Positions 60,882 to 64,000 of a stretch of 64,000 bases of DNA are shown here, one piece after another. Source of the stretch: Amycolatopsis anabasis (GTDB lineage Bacteria > Actinomycetota > Actinomycetes > Mycobacteriales > Pseudonocardiaceae); assembly GCF_009765355.1 (NCBI RefSeq), contig NZ_VTHK01000035.1, positions 1 to 64,000 of the forward strand. Reading direction: 5' to 3'. Position numbers and translations under genes: made by a program. Numbering within the stretch: the first letter of the stretch is position 1; each line of letters begins with the position of its first letter. Under the pieces are notes generated by a model. The model was not told where the DNA came from. It worked only from the letters and a program-made list of their open reading frames with translations, and made no database searches.

Positions 60882-61199
60882 GTGCGCAAATTCGCTGCGA
60901 AGGTGGCGCTGGCCGGCCTGACCGCCGCCTTCCTCGGGGGAACGGTCCTTTCCGCGCAGGCGCAGGCGGACCAGGTCGCGGCGGGAGTGCCCGGGCGCTT
61001 CATCGCCGACGCCGACATTCTGGCGGCCCCGGACGGGGCGTTCGTGGGCAAGGGCTGGAACGGCCAGCCGGTCACGATCAACTGCCAAACTCCGGACGGC
61101 AACTGGTGGAACCTCAACGCCCCCGAAGCCGCCGGCTGGGTGTGGCAGCCGGGCCAGGTGCTGCGCGAGTGGGCGACCCCCGAGCCCCCGAACTGCTGA
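60882..61199 (+). CDS. Small secreted SH3-like protein
   Basis: A 105-residue exported protein: signal (VALAGLTAAFLGGTVLSAQAQA) then a bacterial SH3-like core (ADILAAPDGAFVGKGWNGQP, INCQTPDGNWWNLNA, GWVWQPGQVL) with two cysteines that may pair. Such proteins often bind the cell wall. GTG 60882 has GGAG five bases upstream. Stand-alone. Confidence 0.78.
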   Translation: MRKFAAKVALAGLTAAFLGGTVLSAQAQADQVAAGVPGRFIADADILAAPDGAFVGKGWNGQPVTINCQTPDGNWWNLNAPEAAGWVWQPGQVLREWATPEPPNC

Positions 61200-61222
61200 C
61201 CTTGACATCCGGATGTCAGGCG

Positions 61223-61350
61223 CGAGTTGCACACTCGGGCACGCGAGTTGTCCGTTTCAGGGAAGCCGATCGATGCCGCGGGGTGGTCCCGAGTGTGTAT
61301 TTCGGTTGCCCGAGTGTGTAGTTCGCTTGCTTGAGTGTGGAGTTCGGCGG
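61223..61350. repeat. 22-bp tandem repeat array, locus C (degenerate)
   Basis: CGAGT/TGAGT units at 61223, 61244, 61290, 61311 and 61332, spaced 21-22 bp within two blocks, with a short non-repeat gap. Contains CGAGTTGCACACTCGGGCA, very close to CGAGTTACACACTCGGACA at 12431. Lies between the SH3-like gene and the SDR gene; no gene is seen in it. Confidence 0.72.
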
Positions 61351-61472
61351 CCGGAACGTCCCGATCTGGGGTCATCCAGTTCTCTTGTGGGCCGACAGGA
61401 AGTTCGTGTTTTCCTTGGCCCGCTTCGCGCTCATAACGTCATTGGGGACACCGGAATCGAGGAGAGGAACCA

Positions 61473-62228
61473 ATGACCAACCATTCGTTGCGCGACAAGG
61501 TCGCCGTCATCGCCGGTGGCGCGAAGAACCTCGGTGGCCTGATCAGCACCACGTTCGCCGCCGAAGGCGCCAACATCGTCCTGCACTACCACGGCGACGG
61601 TACCCGCGACGACGCCGAGAAGACCCTCGACGCGGTGCGGCAGACCGGTGTGCGGGCGGTCGCCGTGCAGGGCGACCTCACCCAGGTGGCCGATGTGGTG
61701 CGCCTTTTCGACGTCGCGATCGACAGCTTCGGCGGCGTCGACGTCGCGGTGAACACCTCCGGGCGGGTCCTCCGCAAGCCGATCCTGGAGACCACCGAAA
61801 CCGAGTACGACGAGATGTTCGCCATCAACGCCAAGGCGGCGTACTTCTTCCTGCGCGAGGCCGGTAAGCGGCTCAACGACGAGGGCAAGATCATCAGCCT
61901 GGCCACCTCGTTGCTGGCCGCCTACACCGACGGCTATTCCACCTACGCCGGTGGCAAGGCGCCGCTGGAGCACTTCGTGCGCGCGGCGTCGAAGGAGTTC
62001 GCCCCGCGCGGCATCTCGGTCAACAACGTCGCGCCCGGCCCGATGGACACCCCGTTCTTCTACCCGCAGGAAACCCCGGAGCGGGTGGAGTTCCACAAGT
62101 CCCAGGCGCTGAAGAACCAGCTGACCCAGATCGAGGACATCGTGCCCCTGATCAAGTTCCTGGCCACCGACGGCTGGTGGATCACCGGGCAGACGCTGTT
62201 CGCCAACGGCGGTTACACCACCCGCTGA
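61473..62228 (+). CDS. Short-chain dehydrogenase/reductase
   Basis: A 251-residue classical SDR: cofactor loop VIAGGAKNLGG (variant of TGxxxGxG), NTSGRVL (NNAG position) and the catalytic Ser/Tyr/Lys in ISLATS and YSTYAGGKAP. ATG 61473 has GAGGAGAGG upstream. Convergent with a LysR gene five bases away, so that regulator is not divergent and its link is uncertain. Confidence 0.9.
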   Translation: MTNHSLRDKVAVIAGGAKNLGGLISTTFAAEGANIVLHYHGDGTRDDAEKTLDAVRQTGVRAVAVQGDLTQVADVVRLFDVAIDSFGGVDVAVNTSGRVLRKPILETTETEYDEMFAINAKAAYFFLREAGKRLNDEGKIISLATSLLAAYTDGYSTYAGGKAPLEHFVRAASKEFAPRGISVNNVAPGPMDTPFFYPQETPERVEFHKSQALKNQLTQIEDIVPLIKFLATDGWWITGQTLFANGGYTTR

Positions 62229-62233
62229 CCCGG

Positions 62234-63109
62234 TCAGTCCGCCGCGGTGGCCAGGAAGGCGTCCCGCGCGCTGGAAGTGCTGTGCTCCAGCCACATCGCC
62301 TGCAACGGCACGAACACCGCGGGCTCCAGGTCGAGCACCGTCACCTCCCCGTCCGCGGCGGGTCCGGGCGGGGAGGTCACCAGGGCGAAGCAGTCGTTGC
62401 CCTGCACGGCGGTGACCGGCGGGGTGCCCTGCACCGGGTTGATCTCGTACTCCGGCTCGAACCCCGCGCGGCGGCATTCGCCGAGCAGCAGATCCGTGTA
62501 TCCCGAACGGCCCGGCGGCGCCCACACCATCAGCCGCTCGGCCGCCAGGTCCGCCAGGCTCAGCCGTTCCCGCCCGGCCAACCGGTGCCCGGCGCGCACG
62601 GCGACGCGCAGCCGGTGCCGGCCGATGGTGGCCGAGGTCAGCCCGCGCGGCGGCGAGAACACCCGGCCGAGCGCCACGTCGAGGTCCCCGGCGAGGATCT
62701 GCTCGGGCAGGGACGCCGGAAAGAGCTGCCGCACGGTGACCGAGATTCCGGGATCCGCGGCGCGCAGCTTGGCCAGCAGGCTGGTGACCTCCTGACCGGT
62801 GATCGCCGGGGTGTGCCCGATCCGCAGCAGGTCGTCCTCTTCCCGGCCGACCCGGCGGGCACGCAGCAAGGCCGCCCGCGCGCTCGCCAGCAGCGGGCGG
62901 GCATCGCCGTACAACGCGTGCCCGGCGGGCAGGACGACGGTTTGCTGACCGCCGCGGTCGAACAGCGGCGTGCCGACATCCCGTTCCAGCGCGCGGATCG
63001 ACGTGCTCAGCGCCTGCTGGCTCAGGTGGAGCCGCGCGGCGGCCCGGGTGAAGCTGAGTTCCTCCACCACCGCGACGAAATGCTCGAGCTTGCGCAGGTC
63101 CAGTGCCAC
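62234..63109 (-). CDS. LysR-family transcriptional regulator
   Basis: A 291-residue LysR protein: winged helix FTRAARLHLSQQALSTSIRA-like region (SFTRAAARLHLSQQALSTSI) and a substrate-binding domain (GDLDVALGRVFSPP). GTG 63109 has GGAGGG seven bases before; the ATG at 63130 is less likely. Downstream of the TIGR03086 gene by 34 bp on the same strand. Confidence 0.9.
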   Translation of the reverse strand: MALDLRKLEHFVAVVEELSFTRAAARLHLSQQALSTSIRALERDVGTPLFDRGGQQTVVLPAGHALYGDARPLLASARAALLRARRVGREEDDLLRIGHTPAITGQEVTSLLAKLRAADPGISVTVRQLFPASLPEQILAGDLDVALGRVFSPPRGLTSATIGRHRLRVAVRAGHRLAGRERLSLADLAAERLMVWAPPGRSGYTDLLLGECRRAGFEPEYEINPVQGTPPVTAVQGNDCFALVTSPPGPAADGEVTVLDLEPAVFVPLQAMWLEHSTSSARDAFLATAAD

Positions 63110-63143
63110 GTGACCACCCTCCACCGGCAACCTTACGTTCCGG

Positions 63144-63737
63144 TCAGGGGCGGCGGCCGACGAAGCAGAGGAACTCGGTCTGCGGATCGGCGCCGGGCGG
63201 CGGGGTCACCTTCGGGCCGAACGCCCAGGGCTGGCGGAACAGTTCGTCGAGCGGTTCGAGGTGTTCGTGGACGTGGGCGACGACCTCCGGGTCGAGCCGC
63301 TCGTCCAGCCCGGTGGCGCGGGCGAGGTCCCAGGTGTGGATCAGGGCGTCCTCGGGGAACAGGTCGAACATCGACGAGAACGGCTGCGGGCCCATCGGGG
63401 TGGGGAGCGGGGTGCTCGCGCAGCCGGGGTCGTCGATCGCCGCGGTGAGCCCGTCGGCGATTTCCCGCCACGCGGCCGAAAGATCCGCGTCCGCGGCCAC
63501 TTCGGGTATCGAGCCCATCTCGGCGAGGCCGACGCCGTGCCGGGCGGCGGGCTCGGTCTTGGTCACGGTGGCGAGCATGCGCCGCTGTTCGTTGATGACG
63601 TGCGCGACGACGTCCCGGGCGGTCCAACCGGGACAGGGGGAGGGCGCCGACCAGCGGTCCTCCGGTACGGCTTCGATTCGGGCCAGGAATCCGTCGGCGG
63701 TGCGCCGGAACCGGTCGGCGTGGGCGGACAGGGGCAT
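63144..63737 (-). CDS. TIGR03086-family DinB-like metal-binding protein
   Basis: A 197-residue protein of the maleylpyruvate-isomerase/mycothiol-dependent superfamily (DinB fold): PCPGWTARDVVAHVINEQ with a metal-type His, and FPEDALIHTWDLARATGLDE. The fold is typical of mycothiol-using actinobacteria. ATG 63737 has AAAGG ten bases upstream. Lies between the LysR gene and a partial SRPBCC gene on the same strand. Confidence 0.87.
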   Translation of the reverse strand: MPLSAHADRFRRTADGFLARIEAVPEDRWSAPSPCPGWTARDVVAHVINEQRRMLATVTKTEPAARHGVGLAEMGSIPEVAADADLSAAWREIADGLTAAIDDPGCASTPLPTPMGPQPFSSMFDLFPEDALIHTWDLARATGLDERLDPEVVAHVHEHLEPLDELFRQPWAFGPKVTPPPGADPQTEFLCFVGRRP

Positions 63738-63789
63738 GCTGCATCGGCCTTTCAACGGGTGCGTTCGGCGTGGTCGCCGCCGATTCGCG

Positions 63790-64000
63790 TTACGAGTGGG
63801 ATTCGCGCTCGCCGGAAACGTCGTCGAGCACCTTGGTGAACCGCCGCAGCACGTGGCTGCGCCAGCCGCCGTTCATGATGCGCCGGGACAGTTGGTGCGT
63901 GGGATTGTCGGGATCGAAACCGGCGTGTTCGAGCAGCAGCCGGGTGCCGTGCCCTTCGGCCTGCAGGCTCCAGGTGACGGTGCTGCTGAACGAACCGGGG
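63790..64000 (-). CDS. SRPBCC (AHSA1-like) protein, 3' part only
   Basis: The stop is at 63790-63792 and the frame runs off the window end, giving about 69 C-terminal residues: FSSTVTWSLQAEGHGTRL, LEHAGFDPDN and a helix HQLSRRIMNGGWRSHVLRRF, as in the AHSA1/START-like family. Start outside the window. Upstream of the TIGR03086 gene (about 50 bp) on the same strand. Confidence 0.75.
   Translation of the reverse strand, partial: PGSFSSTVTWSLQAEGHGTRLLLEHAGFDPDNPTHQLSRRIMNGGWRSHVLRRFTKVLDDVSGERESHS

Noticed and set aside
1..64000. Insertion sequences, integrases, CRISPR arrays, tRNA or rRNA genes
   Set aside because: No transposase or integrase reading frame, no regularly spaced identical repeats with unique spacers, and no recognisable tRNA or rRNA sequence was seen.

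Overview
The window is very GC-rich, densely coded actinomycete DNA. Gene content fits a soil filamentous actinomycete of the Pseudonocardiaceae, most likely Amycolatopsis-like: a SARP activator with a type III PKS, an F420-type luciferase-like oxidoreductase, a mycothiol-associated TIGR03086 protein, a snapalysin-like protease, two ECF41 sigma factors and several families of short interspersed repeats. The genus is an inference from content and remembered repeat types; there is no 16S or other marker. I saw no tRNA, rRNA, CRISPR array or transposase.

Layout. 1-10.7 kb: an MFS / AMP-ligase / double-GNAT operon, an alpha/beta hydrolase divergent from a GlxA-type regulator, and a DrrAB-like ABC exporter followed by a serine hydrolase broken by an in-frame amber codon. 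10.7-23 kb: secreted hydrolases, a NarL-type two-component pair, a sugar-type MFS transporter, a DNA alkylation repair protein, a dienelactone hydrolase, a truncated LuxR regulator, a stand-alone CobB/CbiA-like amidotransferase beside a secreted double nitrilase, and a snapalysin-type protease. 23.3-27.7 kb: a Tat-exported PaoABC-like molybdenum oxidoreductase operon divergent from a MarR regulator. 27.7-36.2 kb: mixed enzymes, CorA and an unrecognised membrane protein.

36.7-48.7 kb is the highlight: a compact gene cluster with a SARP activator, an AMP-forming ligase, an RppA-type tetrahydroxynaphthalene synthase, a cupin of the quinone-forming MomA type, a NarK-like transporter (frameshifted here), an F420-type oxidoreductase, two tandemly duplicated methyltransferases, a DegT/DnrJ-type aminotransferase and a third methyltransferase. 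Logically it should make an aminated, methylated naphthoquinone. The two divergent promoter regions carry the same array of 11-bp-spaced CGCCAAG heptamers in both orientations, so the SARP probably switches on all four operons together. No prenyltransferase or mevalonate genes are present, unlike the known furaquinocin/naphterpin-type clusters.

48.7-55.4 kb holds two ECF41 sigma factors with their typical partners (AhpD-like carboxymuconolactone decarboxylases, WrbA-type quinone reductase). ECF41-type promoters (TCACA, 16 bp, CGTC) lie before the first decarboxylase, wrbA and the second sigma gene, which links an extracytoplasmic stress response to the flank of the naphthoquinone cluster. A TetR-controlled VanB-type reductase operon lies between them. 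55.4-64 kb: a DUF305 lipoprotein, a partial myo-inositol catabolic operon with its GntR regulator, a small secreted SH3-like protein, an SDR, a LysR regulator and SRPBCC/TIGR03086 proteins running off the window end.

Three genes carry single-nucleotide lesions (amber in a serine hydrolase, frameshift in narK, apparent frameshift in an esterase signal peptide), so local sequence accuracy or recent gene decay should be checked before interpreting them.
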